In this document: in pieces, positions 50,451-59,026 of the stretch
Layout: each line of letters begins with the position of its first letter
How positions within the stretch are numbered: position 1 is the first letter of the stretch
Source of the DNA: Lentzea nigeriaca
Lineage (GTDB): Bacteria > Actinomycetota > Actinomycetes > Mycobacteriales > Pseudonocardiaceae
Length of the DNA stretch: 64,000 bases
NCBI RefSeq assembly: GCF_016907955.1
Contig: NZ_JAFBCX010000023.1
Coordinates: 38,505-102,504, forward strand
Direction: 5' to 3'
Position numbers and translations under genes: made by a program
Notes under the pieces: generated by a model
The model's input: the letters and a program-made list of their open reading frames with translations, nothing else
Told to the model about the DNA's origin: nothing
The model's database searches: none

Positions 50451-51337
50451 GCGCGCCTCCGCAACAGTCGCAGGTACACCAGCGCGATCACGAGGTTGCC
50501 GAGCAGCAGGAGCAACGACATCGCGGAGGCGTACCCGAGCTCGCCGCCCTCCAGCGCCTGCCGGTAGATCAGCACGGGCAGCACCTCCGACCGGTGGTTC
50601 GGGCCGCCGGAGGTCAGCAGGAACGGCGTGAAGTCGTTGGCGGTCCACAGGCTGATCAGCAGCGTGTTGGTGAGCACGTGCCCGCGGATGTGCGGGAACA
50701 CCACGTCCCGCACGGTCTGCCAGCCCGACGCGCCGACCAGCCGCGCGGTCTCCAGCTGCGATGGCGGCACCGCGGCCAGCGCCGAGGTGTAGAGCAGCAT
50801 CGAGAACGCCGTGCCGCGCCAGACGTTGAAGATGATCAGACTGGTCATCGGGTACTCGACCAGCCACGACGTCTCCGGCGAACCGAGCAGCAGGCCGAGC
50901 GTGCCGGTGTCGCGGCTGAGCACCGCGAACCACAGGAACGCCACGACGGTGCCGGGCAGGATCCACGAGAGCAGCACGAGACCCTCGATCGTCCGCCGCA
51001 GCCACGGGTTCGCCGACCGCAGCAGCCACGCGAGCCCGAAGCCGAGCGCGTTCTGCCCGATGACCGCGGAGAACAGCACGAACAACGCCGTCAGCCACAC
51101 CGAGTTGGTGAACAGCGGGTCGTGCACGGCGGTGAGCACGTTGTCCAGCCCGACCACCCGCGGGTTCGCCGCCGCGGGTCCGGTGAGCTGGTAGTTCGTG
51201 ATGCCGATGTAGAGCGTCCACAGCGCGGGAAAAACCAGGAAGACCCCGATCAGCACCAGCGCCGGCGCGACGAACGCCAGACCGCGCCGCACCCCGAGCC
51301 CCGCGCTGTCGATCCCTTCATCGAGCCGGTTAGCCAA
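50447..51337 (-). CDS. Sugar ABC transporter permease, MalF-type
   Basis: 296 aa. The start is taken as the TTG at 51337, which overlaps the SBP stop by 8 bp; a GTG at 51289 is another choice and the frame is open further up (GTG at 51382). Six helices and an EAA-like loop (LETARLVGASGWQTVRDVVFP) identify a CUT1 permease. First permease of the operon. Confidence 0.88.
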   Translation of the reverse strand: MANRLDEGIDSAGLGVRRGLAFVAPALVLIGVFLVFPALWTLYIGITNYQLTGPAAANPRVVGLDNVLTAVHDPLFTNSVWLTALFVLFSAVIGQNALGFGLAWLLRSANPWLRRTIEGLVLLSWILPGTVVAFLWFAVLSRDTGTLGLLLGSPETSWLVEYPMTSLIIFNVWRGTAFSMLLYTSALAAVPPSQLETARLVGASGWQTVRDVVFPHIRGHVLTNTLLISLWTANDFTPFLLTSGGPNHRSEVLPVLIYRQALEGGELGYASAMSLLLLLGNLVIALVYLRLLRRRA

Positions 51338-52709
51338 TGTTCTGCTCGCCGACGGCCTTGGCCAGCGCCTCGCGGTAGGCACGAGCAGCGTCGTCGGGGG
51401 TCTTGCCGGAGACGATGTCCGCGGTCGCCTGTTGCAGCGCCGCCGACACCTTCGGATAGTTCGCGAGACCCGGCCGGTAGCGGGTGATCGGCAGGACCTT
51501 CTCCGCGATGAACGTCAGCATCGGGTCGCCCCTGAGCACCTCGTCGTTGACGTCCTGGCGCTGGGTCGTCTGCGCCGTACCCGCGAGCGACTCCTTCACG
51601 GCTTCCTTGGAGTTGAGGAACTTCAAGAACTCCCACGCCTGCTTCGGGTACTTGGTGTTCGGGTTGATCACCCGCACGCCGCCACCGGACATGCTGACGA
51701 AGTCCTGTCCACCGACTCCCGCACCGGCCTGACGAGCGGGCACGAGCGCCCAGCCCACGGCCGTGTCGCGGTCGGCCATCTTCGCGACGCCGTTCTTCGG
51801 TTCCACGACGGATCGCCAGAAGTAGTCGCTCTCCAGCAGGATGCCGATCTTGTTCTCGCTGAACAGCTGGAACGACCGCTGCCGGCCGTTGGCCTCCTGC
51901 TGCAGCACCGGATCGCCGAGGCCACCGCCGTAGATCTTCCGGTACAGCCCCAGAACGTCCTTCAGCCCGGCCGAATCCCCTTGCCACTTCCCGTTGTCGT
52001 AGATGGGCTTGCCGGTGCCGGCCAGCGCGGGCAGCACGCCCTGCATCGTCGTGGCCTCGCCCATCGCGGTGCCCGCGTTGAGCTGGATCGGGTAGATGCC
52101 CGGCAGCGTCTTCAACCGAGCACCCGCGTCGAGCACGTCCTGCCACGACCTGGGTTGCCAGTCGGAGGGAAGCCCGGCTTGCGTGAACAGCTTCTTGTTG
52201 AAGAACAGCACACGCCCGTCCGTGCCCATCGGCACGCCGTACCGCTTGCTCTCGAACTCGCCGAGTCCCTGCACGGCCTTGGGGATCTGGTTCCAGCCGT
52301 CCCAGTCGGTGTCGCCGACGACCTCGCCCAGCGGCTTGATCTGCCCGGCCTGCGCGAACTCGCCGAGCCAGATGCCGTCGATCTCGATGATGTCGCCGCC
52401 ACCGCCGGTCTTGAGGTCGAGCGCGACCTTGGTCTTGTAGTCCTCGTCGCCGGTGCCGTTCTGCTCGAACCTGATCGTCGCCGTGACGCCCTTGGCCTTC
52501 TGCTGCTCCGTGAACTTCGGGATCACCCAGTTCTGCAGCCAGTTCGCGCCTCTGGCGTTCTTCCCGCCCGCCGCCGCGTTGGCGACGATCGTCAGCGTGA
52601 TCTCCTTGGCGTCGGCGTTTCTCGCGTGGTCACCCTCCTGCGACTGCCCCAGACACCCCGCGAGCAGACCGCACACCGCCAGCAGCCCGAACCCCGTTGT
52701 TCGCCGCAT
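51330..52709 (-). CDS. Sugar ABC transporter substrate-binding lipoprotein
   Basis: 459 aa from the ATG at 52709, preceded by GGGGAG at 7 bases. The lipobox LLAGC makes it a lipoprotein, and the body is an extracellular solute-binding protein family 1 domain (WQPRSWQDVLDAGARLKTLPG). It delivers an unidentified carbohydrate or glycoside to the permeases. First gene of the operon SBP-permease-permease-ATPase-PhyH. Confidence 0.93.
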   Translation of the reverse strand: MRRTTGFGLLAVCGLLAGCLGQSQEGDHARNADAKEITLTIVANAAAGGKNARGANWLQNWVIPKFTEQQKAKGVTATIRFEQNGTGDEDYKTKVALDLKTGGGGDIIEIDGIWLGEFAQAGQIKPLGEVVGDTDWDGWNQIPKAVQGLGEFESKRYGVPMGTDGRVLFFNKKLFTQAGLPSDWQPRSWQDVLDAGARLKTLPGIYPIQLNAGTAMGEATTMQGVLPALAGTGKPIYDNGKWQGDSAGLKDVLGLYRKIYGGGLGDPVLQQEANGRQRSFQLFSENKIGILLESDYFWRSVVEPKNGVAKMADRDTAVGWALVPARQAGAGVGGQDFVSMSGGGVRVINPNTKYPKQAWEFLKFLNSKEAVKESLAGTAQTTQRQDVNDEVLRGDPMLTFIAEKVLPITRYRPGLANYPKVSAALQQATADIVSGKTPDDAARAYREALAKAVGEQNIG

Positions 52710-52843
52710 CCGTGATCTCCCCACCCAGAGGACCAGCCGGTACGTCAGACCCCAACATGGCACTGGATCACGGGCGCCACAAGCTCTCAGCCCTCTCTCA
52801 GCGCGCGCCTGGGAGGCTCACGCCCGAAGGGGGTAGATCAACA

Positions 52844-53962
52844 ATGCAACTGCTCATGGCGGCCGTCCTCGCCGCCTCCACGCTGGTGTCACCGCAGCTC
52901 ACCGGCCCGTTCCCGGTCGGAACGTTCGACGCTCACCTCACCGATTCCACGCGAGCCGACCCGTTCCAGCCGGCGAAGAACCGGGAACTGATGGTCACCG
53001 TCAGCTATCCGGCCAGGCGTACGGGAACGCAGGCGCCGTGGCTCGGCCGGGGCTTGGCGCAGGCCATCGACCCGATCATCTCCAGCCCGGACTACCTCGA
53101 CATCCCCGCCGGGTCGGTCGACTGGTCAGGAACGCTCCGTCAGGCCCGTGTGGACGCTCCTGCGGTGCCGGGCAGGTGGCCGGTCGTGCTGTTCTCGCCG
53201 GGTCTGCAGACGCCGCGCGAGTTCTACGCGGGCGCCGCCGACGACCTGGCGAGCCGCGGCTACGTCGTGGTGACGGTGAGCCACACCCACGAGTCGGCGG
53301 CCGTGGAGTTCCCCGGCAACCGCATCGAGTGGGGCCTGGTACGGGACGGAAAGCCCGAAACGATGAAGAAGGCCATCGACGCACGGGTGGCCGACATGCG
53401 GTTCGTGCTGACGGAACTGCCGCGGCTGCACCGGTGGGTGGACATGGATCGAGTCGGCATCGCCGGGCACTCCTACGGTGGCTACACGGCTGGCGAGACG
53501 ATGGTGAACGACCGCAGGTTCGACGCGGGCATCAACATCGACGGCGCGATGGAGCACACCGGCGACGGTGGCACCTACGCGCCAGGGAAAGTGGTGAAGA
53601 ACGGCCTGGACCGGCCGTTCCTGCTGTTCGGCGGCGATCGCGGCGACCAGGAGCTGTCGCACGTCGACACGAGCCTGACCAGGACGTGGGCCGACTTCTG
53701 GCCCAACCAGCGCGGGTGGAAGCGCGACGTGCATCTCGACAACGGCGCGCACTCCGGCTTCAGCGACCTGCAGTGGTCGGTGCCGCAGATCGCCCAGATC
53801 TCTCCGCAACGCCGTGCGGGGCTGATCGGAACGATCGATCCGCAGGAGGCGCTCAACGCCCAGCACGACTACGTGGCCGCGTTCTTCGACCTGCACCTGA
53901 AGCACAGGGCCACGACGCTGTTCGACCGGCCGCGCCATCCGGGGATCCGGCTCGTGCGGTGA
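52844..53962 (+). CDS. Secreted PAF-acetylhydrolase-like alpha/beta hydrolase
   Basis: 372 aa from the ATG at 52844 with a signal peptide (MQLLMAAVLAAST). The nucleophile Ser is in GHSYGG (GIAGHSYGGYT), a plausible Asp in FGGDRGDQ and a His in NGAHSGFSD, the layout of PAF-acetylhydrolase/chlorophyllase-like enzymes. It probably hydrolyses acyl esters outside the membrane. AAGGGGG lies 12 bases upstream of the start. It is divergent from the sugar ABC operon (134 bp). Confidence 0.85.
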   Translation: MQLLMAAVLAASTLVSPQLTGPFPVGTFDAHLTDSTRADPFQPAKNRELMVTVSYPARRTGTQAPWLGRGLAQAIDPIISSPDYLDIPAGSVDWSGTLRQARVDAPAVPGRWPVVLFSPGLQTPREFYAGAADDLASRGYVVVTVSHTHESAAVEFPGNRIEWGLVRDGKPETMKKAIDARVADMRFVLTELPRLHRWVDMDRVGIAGHSYGGYTAGETMVNDRRFDAGINIDGAMEHTGDGGTYAPGKVVKNGLDRPFLLFGGDRGDQELSHVDTSLTRTWADFWPNQRGWKRDVHLDNGAHSGFSDLQWSVPQIAQISPQRRAGLIGTIDPQEALNAQHDYVAAFFDLHLKHRATTLFDRPRHPGIRLVR

Positions 53963-53977
53963 GTATCGTCCTGGGCG

Positions 53978-54528
53978 ATGTCCGTCCGGTTCGACGTCCT
54001 CGGGCCGCTCATGGTCCGCGTGGATGGCAGGGAGCTTGCGCTCGGCGGGTTCACCCGCCGGCGACTCTCGGTTTCCTGCTGCTCAACGCGGGCAGGGGCA
54101 TGTCGATCAGCGAGCTGACCGAGGCGTTGTGGCCGGACGGGCACCCGCCGACCGCGCGCGGGATTCTGTTGAACGTCGTGTCCGCGCTGCGGAAAGCCGG
54201 ACTGGACCTCGTCACCCGCAAGCCCGGCTACCTGCTGCGCGTGGAACTGCGGGCGCGGATCGCGTTGCTCGACGGTTCCTCGTCGACAGGTACGAGATCC
54301 GGTTCGGCGAGCTGCACCCGTGGTGCACGACCGCGCTCGCCACACCGCGCATCGTCGGGATGCCCGACGTCAAGCCCGCCACACCCGTGCTGTCGATGGC
54401 GTGGATCGCCCACGACGTCCGCGGTGTTCCGGTCGAACGGTCGTGGGTCGTGCCGCGCGGTGATCGTGCGCACCTCACGCTGCACCTGCCGCAGGTGGAT
54501 CAGGTGATCCGCCGGTCGACGGTCTGAG
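53978..54528 (+). pseudogene. Decayed SARP-type activator fragment joined to a UTRA-like fragment
   Basis: The ATG at 53978 begins a SARP-type winged helix (VRFDVLGPLMVRVDGRELALGG), which loses frame within 100 bases. The helix continues in another frame (LNAGRGMSISELTEALW, then RKAGLDLVTRKPGYLLRVE). From about 54275 a third frame resembles the C-terminal half of a GntR-type UTRA effector domain (TPVLSMAWIAHDVRGVPVER). At least two frameshifts and two unrelated families in 550 bp mean this is a remnant, not one gene. It fills the space between the hydrolase and the beta-lactamase. Confidence 0.65.
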
Positions 54529-54546
54529 ATCAAATAACGTGGAGAC

Positions 54547-55431
54547 GTGACTGCTCGACGCACCCTGCTCAAGACGTTGACCTTGCTCCCCCTGGCCGGC
54601 TGCGCGGCTCGGCCGTCCACACCGGCCACTCCACCGGCGACGACGACCAGCGCGGCACCCGTCCGGCACGAAGCCCTGTACGAACTGGAGAAGAAGTACG
54701 ACGCGCGGCTCGGCGTCTACGCGGCCGGTGTCGGCACGATCGAGCACCGCGCGGACGAGCGGTTCGCGTTCTGCTCGACGTTCAAGGGCCTCGCCGCGGC
54801 GGCTCTGCTGCACCGCAACCCGATGACGTACCTCGACAAGGTCGTCACCTACACCGAAGCCGACCTGATGAAGAGCTCGGCGATCACCAGGAAGAACGTC
54901 CAGACCGGCATGAAGCTGCGCGACGTGTGCGACGCCGCCGTCCGCTTCAGCGACGGCACGGCGGGCAACCTGCTGCTGCGCGAGCTCGGCGGCCCTGCTG
55001 AGCTCACGAAGTACCTGCGCGAACTCGGCGACGACGAGACCCGCATGGACCGGACCGAGCCCGCCATCACCGAGGCCACACCGGGCGACCCGCGGGACAC
55101 CGCCACGCCGCGTTCCCTCGGCACGGACTACCAGCGGCTCGTGCTCGGCGACGCCCTCGACCAGGAGAAGCGAGGCTTCCTCACCGACCTGCTGGAGCGC
55201 TCGGTCACCGGTGCCAAGCGGATCCGGGCGGGTGTCCCGCAGGGCACCAGGGTCGCGAGCAAGACCGGCACCGGCGACTACGCCACCGCCAACGACATCG
55301 CCGTTGTCTGGCAGCCGAACCGCGAGCCGATTCTCATCTCGATCATGTCGAGCAGGCCCGCGGCCGACGCCAAGATAGACGAGGCCCTCATCGCCGAAGC
55401 CGCCGCCTACGTCACCAAGACCCTCACCTGA
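54547..55431 (+). CDS. Class A beta-lactamase, lipoprotein
   Basis: 294 aa from a GTG at 54547 with GGAG upstream. A Tat-like start (MTARRTLLKT) and lipobox LAGC (Cys19) suggest membrane anchoring after export. Active-site motifs: STFK (Ser77/Lys80), SDG (usually SDN), the Glu of EPAIT and KTG. Asn132 and Asn170 (Ambler) positions appear as Gly and Thr. The same SDG variant is known from the mycobacterial BlaC enzyme and affects inhibitor binding. It should acylate and hydrolyse beta-lactams; its spectrum cannot be judged. Confidence 0.93.
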   Translation: MTARRTLLKTLTLLPLAGCAARPSTPATPPATTTSAAPVRHEALYELEKKYDARLGVYAAGVGTIEHRADERFAFCSTFKGLAAAALLHRNPMTYLDKVVTYTEADLMKSSAITRKNVQTGMKLRDVCDAAVRFSDGTAGNLLLRELGGPAELTKYLRELGDDETRMDRTEPAITEATPGDPRDTATPRSLGTDYQRLVLGDALDQEKRGFLTDLLERSVTGAKRIRAGVPQGTRVASKTGTGDYATANDIAVVWQPNREPILISIMSSRPAADAKIDEALIAEAAAYVTKTLT

Positions 55432-55825
55432 CCGAGGACACGTCCGCCCACACGGTCTTCGAGTCCGGGTACCGGTTGTGTCCCCACACCTGTGCCAAAC
55501 CGTTGACCAGCAACAACCCCCGCTGCCGCCGCCCGAGAAACCCCATCCTTCCCAACTGGGGGAACCGTCCGGGTGTCCCGTCGTCGACCTCGACCCGCAC
55601 CACCCCGCGTTCCGGCAGACGCAGGATGCGGGCACGGCGCGGCGGGGCGGCGTGGTGGTACGCGTTGCTCACGAGTTCCGTGGCCACGACCATCACATCG
55701 ACCACGACGTTCTCGTGCATTCCCAGCAGCAGGCGGCGAACCTCCGCCCGCACGTCCGCGAGCGGCAGCATTCCCTCTGGTAGGACGAGGTCCAGGCGTT
55801 CGCTGGACCGTCCTGCAATACCCAT
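55424..55825 (-). CDS. RsbW-like ATP-binding protein (anti-sigma/regulatory kinase family)
   Basis: 133 aa from the ATG at 55825, chosen because GGGGAG lies 6 bases upstream; an ATG at 55831 and a long upstream extension are alternatives. It is an HATPase_c domain with the N-box (ATELVSNAYHHA), V-x-V-x-D (VRVEVDDG) and the glycine-containing RGLLLVNGLA lid. Actinomycetes have many such single-domain anti-sigma-like ATPases of unknown partner. It is followed by a similar gene and an ECF sigma factor upstream. Confidence 0.88.
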   Translation of the reverse strand: MGIAGRSSERLDLVLPEGMLPLADVRAEVRRLLLGMHENVVVDVMVVATELVSNAYHHAAPPRRARILRLPERGVVRVEVDDGTPGRFPQLGRMGFLGRRQRGLLLVNGLAQVWGHNRYPDSKTVWADVSSVR

Positions 55826-55907
55826 CAGCATCTCCCCGTGCCCTGTTGGTTCAAGGCAGGAGGTTCCGTACCCATTCGGGCGAACGTCGAAACCCATCGA
55901 ACTTCAC

Positions 55908-56303
55908 TCACAACTCCCTCGGCAGGTCCGCCCACACCACGGTGCCCCCGTGAGCGCGGTCGACACCCCACCGTTCGGACAACCGCGCGACCAGGACCAG
56001 GCCGTATCCCCGCTGCGGACGGGAGACCTTCCGCAGCGGCGGATGAGCACGGGCGTCGTGCGCGATCTCGATCCGGATCTTGGACTTCCCGATGACGACA
56101 CGCAGGAACGACGGTTCCGACGTGTACCGGTAGGCGTTGCTGACCAGTTCGTTCACCACCAGCAGCACATCGGCGACGCAGTCGGCGTTCACCCCGGTCA
56201 GCTCCAGCCTGACCCAGCGCCGGACGGTCGCGAGACTCGGCCGCTGCCTGCCCAGGGGCAGATGGGCCGCCTCACCTGTCCTCGCTGCCTGGTCGCGCGC
56301 CAA
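55908..56303 (-). CDS. RsbW-like ATP-binding protein, second copy
   Basis: 131 aa from a TTG at 56303, which has GAGGAG about 4 bases upstream. HATPase_c motifs match the first copy (VVNELVSNAYRYT; IRIEIAHDA; RGYGLVLVARLS). Divergence between the two copies is high, so they are not a recent duplication. Confidence 0.85.
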   Translation of the reverse strand: MARDQAARTGEAAHLPLGRQRPSLATVRRWVRLELTGVNADCVADVLLVVNELVSNAYRYTSEPSFLRVVIGKSKIRIEIAHDARAHPPLRKVSRPQRGYGLVLVARLSERWGVDRAHGGTVVWADLPREL

Positions 56304-56371
56304 ACCGCTCCTCGAGCTGGTGTTGATCAGTTCTGGCGCGGGTTACCCAAGTGGATTGATCACCAAACCAT

Positions 56372-56860
56372 CTAGCTGGGCGGCGGCCTCCCGTCGAACG
56401 CACGGCGCAGCTCGCACAACGCGTAGTGCTTGCGGGATTTCACCGTTCCCGCGGGCACGCCCAAACACACAGCAGCCTCGCTGTACGTGCGGTCGTTGTA
56501 GTAGAGCTCGGTGAGCACGCGACGGTGCTCATAGGACAGTGATGCCAGCACGGCGTTCATCACCATCGTGTCCACAACCCGCTGAGCGTGATCCGGCGCT
56601 GGTTCCGGTTCGTGCTCTGCCGTTTCGCGCGGCCGCACCGTCCTGGCGCGCACCCGGTCGATGACCACGTTGCGCGCCACAGTGATCAGCCAGCCGCGGG
56701 CGGAGGATCCGTCGGCGAACGACTCGGGATGGCGCCACGCCCGCAGGAAGGTCTCCTGGACGACGTCCTCCGCGGCCGCGCGGTCGCCGGTCAGCCGGGT
56801 CGCGAAGTTCAGCAGACTGTGGTGATGATCCTGGTAGAGCACGCGGAGGAAGTCGTGCAT
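56372..56860 (-). CDS. ECF RNA polymerase sigma factor (SigL-like)
   Basis: 162 aa from the ATG at 56860; in-frame residues go to a TTG at 56908. Regions sigma-2 (AAEDVVQETFLRAWRHPE) and sigma-4 (LTELYYNDRTYSEAAVCLGVPAGTVKSR) are intact. No zinc-binding anti-sigma gene is adjacent; instead two RsbW-like ATPase genes follow within 70 bp, which is an unusual neighbour for an ECF sigma. Promoters it recognises are unknown. Confidence 0.92.
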   Translation of the reverse strand: MHDFLRVLYQDHHHSLLNFATRLTGDRAAAEDVVQETFLRAWRHPESFADGSSARGWLITVARNVVIDRVRARTVRPRETAEHEPEPAPDHAQRVVDTMVMNAVLASLSYEHRRVLTELYYNDRTYSEAAVCLGVPAGTVKSRKHYALCELRRAFDGRPPPS

Positions 56861-56954
56861 CGGGTCAGTGAAATCCCCGGCTGCCCCGCGGACAACGACT
56901 CTGTCCAATCCGACAGGAAACCCCGTACAGCGAGTGGGCCACTACGCTGCGCAC

Positions 56955-57485
56955 GTGAGGCGTTACTTCAGCGCGCTCGTGCTGGCACTGCTCACCGCGA
57001 CGGCCATGGCCGTTCCCGCGCAGGCCCACGCCGAGCTCAGGAGCAGCAACCCGGCGTCCGGCGCGGCACTCGACGCACCGCCACCGCAGATCGAGCTGAC
57101 GTTCAGCGATGTCGTCAGCCTGCCCGACGGCGACGCGGTCACCGTGACCGGCCCGGACGGTGTCAAGTGGCCGGTCACGCAGGCCCACGCCGTCGACAGG
57201 ACGATCACGGCGAAGGTCGACACCGCCGCGGCGAAGTCCGGTGCGCACACGCTGGAGTGGCGCGCTCAGTCCGATGACGGTGACATCATCAGCGGCAAGT
57301 TCACGTTCACGATGAACGCGCCCTCCGCGGCACCCACGTCGTCGGTGATGATGAGCGCGCCGGTGACCAACGCTCCCCCGTCGACCACGCCGTCAGACCC
57401 CGGTGGTGTTCCCGCGTGGCTGTGGGTCGTGGCCGGGTTGATCGCGGTCGTCGGCGCGATCCTGCTCGTCCGCCGGAAGTCCTAG
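56955..57485 (+). CDS. Secreted CopC-domain protein with C-terminal membrane anchor
   Basis: 176 aa from a GTG at 56955. A TACGCT -10 (56943-56948) ends 6 bases before the GTG, so the mRNA is probably leaderless. Signal peptide ends at AQA-HAEL, exposing the N-terminal His used by CopC proteins to bind Cu(II). The Cu-site DGDIISGKFTF replaces the usual DGH, and a single C-terminal transmembrane helix (WLWVVAGLIAVVGAILLV) follows a Pro/Thr linker. It likely handles copper at the outer face of the membrane. The 3' end overlaps the convergent sigma gene by 93 bp. Confidence 0.87.
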   Translation: MRRYFSALVLALLTATAMAVPAQAHAELRSSNPASGAALDAPPPQIELTFSDVVSLPDGDAVTVTGPDGVKWPVTQAHAVDRTITAKVDTAAAKSGAHTLEWRAQSDDGDIISGKFTFTMNAPSAAPTSSVMMSAPVTNAPPSTTPSDPGGVPAWLWVVAGLIAVVGAILLVRRKS

Positions 57486-58619
57486 CCGTTTGCGCAGGAG
57501 GTCGCGTTCGGCCGGGTGCTCCGCCCGTTCGAGCGCGGCCTCCAACGCTGCCGTGGGGTCTTCGCCGAGCCGTTGCAGCAGATCGGCGCGCACGGCGTGG
57601 AACAGGTGGTAGCGGTCGAGGTCGAGCGCGTCGACTTCGCGCAACGCCGCGGCAGGTCCGTCGACCTCGGCGACGGCGACGGCGCGATGCAGAGCCACGA
57701 CAGGGCTCGGCGTGATCGCCAGCAGCTGGTCGTAGAGCGCCACGACCTGATGCCAGTCGGTCGGTGGATCGCTGTGCACGGCGTTGATGGCGGCCTGAAT
57801 CTGGTACGGACCCGGCCGGTTCCAGCGCAGGCACCGCCGCACGATGTCCTGACCTTCCGCGATCAGGTCCGCGTCCCACCGCGACCGGTCCTGGTCCTCC
57901 AGCAGCACCAGCGAGCCGTCCACGACCCGAGCGTCCCGGCGGGAGGCGACGAGCAGCATCAACGCGAGCAGCCCCCACACCTCGGGTTCGTCCGGCATGA
58001 GCCCGGCCAGCACGCGGCCGAGCCGGATCGCCTCCTCGGCCAGCTCCTGCTTGTCCAGGTAACCCTCGTTGAAGATCAGGTACACGACCGCGAGCACGGC
58101 ATTGAGGCGTTCGGGCAGGTCGGCGTCACGTGGCACCCGGTACGGGATGCGGGCCGCGCGGATCTTGCCCTTCGCGCGCACGATCCGTTGCGCCATCGTG
58201 GGTTCCGGCACGAGGAACGCCCGTGCGATCTCGGCCGTGGTGAGGCCGCCGAGGAGTTTCAACGTCAACGCGACCTGGGCCTGCGGTGCGAGCGACGGGT
58301 GGCAGCAGGTGAAGATCAGCCGAAGCCGGTCGTCCGGCACGTCCTCCACCTCCTCCTCCGGTTCGTGCCGCAGCAGTGCTGCCTGCGCGTGCTTCTCGTG
58401 TCCCTTGGTCTCGCGGCGCAGCTTGTCGATGGCACGGTTGCGGGCGGTCGTGATGATCCAGCCCGCCGGTGCCGGGGGCACGCCTTTCACCGGCCACTGC
58501 TCGGCGGCCGTGGTGAAGGCGTCCTGCACCGCCTCCTCGGCGAGGTCGATGTCGCCGAGGAGGCGGGTCAGGACGGACACCGCGCGGCCGTACTCCGCGC
58601 GATAGATCTCCTCGATCAT
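57393..58619 (-). CDS. ECF sigma factor of the ECF42 type (DUF6596-containing)
   Basis: 408 aa from the ATG at 58619, overlapping the YCII stop as ATGA. Sigma-2 (DIDLAEEAVQDAFTTAAEQWP) and sigma-4 regions precede a long C-terminal domain (NEGYLDKQELAEEAIRLGRVL, TPR-like), as in ECF42 factors, which lack an anti-sigma and are encoded with YCII/DGPF proteins. This pairing is seen here. The last 31 residues are opposite the CopC gene. Confidence 0.95.
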   Translation of the reverse strand: MIEEIYRAEYGRAVSVLTRLLGDIDLAEEAVQDAFTTAAEQWPVKGVPPAPAGWIITTARNRAIDKLRRETKGHEKHAQAALLRHEPEEEVEDVPDDRLRLIFTCCHPSLAPQAQVALTLKLLGGLTTAEIARAFLVPEPTMAQRIVRAKGKIRAARIPYRVPRDADLPERLNAVLAVVYLIFNEGYLDKQELAEEAIRLGRVLAGLMPDEPEVWGLLALMLLVASRRDARVVDGSLVLLEDQDRSRWDADLIAEGQDIVRRCLRWNRPGPYQIQAAINAVHSDPPTDWHQVVALYDQLLAITPSPVVALHRAVAVAEVDGPAAALREVDALDLDRYHLFHAVRADLLQRLGEDPTAALEAALERAEHPAERDLLRKRLGLPADEQDRADDRDQPGHDPQPRGNTTGV

Positions 58620-58966
58620 GCGAACGCGATCGGCCTGACCTCGACCGACAGCGGGTTCAGCACGGTGGCGAGCCGCCGGCCCCACTCCAGCGCCTCGTCC
58701 AGGTCGGCTGCCTGGATGATCGTGAAGCCGCCGATGTGCTCCTTGCCCTCGGTGAACGGTCCGTCGGTCATCAGCACGTCGTCGTCCTTGGCCCTGAGCA
58801 CGGTCGCTGTCGACGGCGGGTGCAGGCCGACCGCGAACACCCACGCGCCCTTGGCGCGCATCTCCTCGTTGAGCTTCTCGAGGTTCGCCATGATCGGGTC
58901 GAGGATCTCGGGCGGCGGCACGTCACCGTCGGGCTGATAGACACTGAGCAGGTATTTCTGGGTCAT
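58616..58966 (-). CDS. YCII/DGPF-domain protein paired with the ECF42 sigma factor
   Basis: 116 aa from the ATG at 58966 with GGAG in GAAAGGAGACCACG. The DGPF motif (MTDGPFTEGKEHIGGF) is diagnostic. It is coupled to the ECF42 gene by an ATGA overlap, as in known ECF42 loci, where YCII proteins are proposed partners or signals. It has no catalytic residues that can be assigned with confidence. Confidence 0.94.
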   Translation of the reverse strand: MTQKYLLSVYQPDGDVPPPEILDPIMANLEKLNEEMRAKGAWVFAVGLHPPSTATVLRAKDDDVLMTDGPFTEGKEHIGGFTIIQAADLDEALEWGRRLATVLNPLSVEVRPIAFA

Positions 58967-59026
58967 CGTGGTCTCCTTTCGCCCTTTGTACGAACGAGGA
59001 CGACCTGTTTCGACAACTATGGCGAC

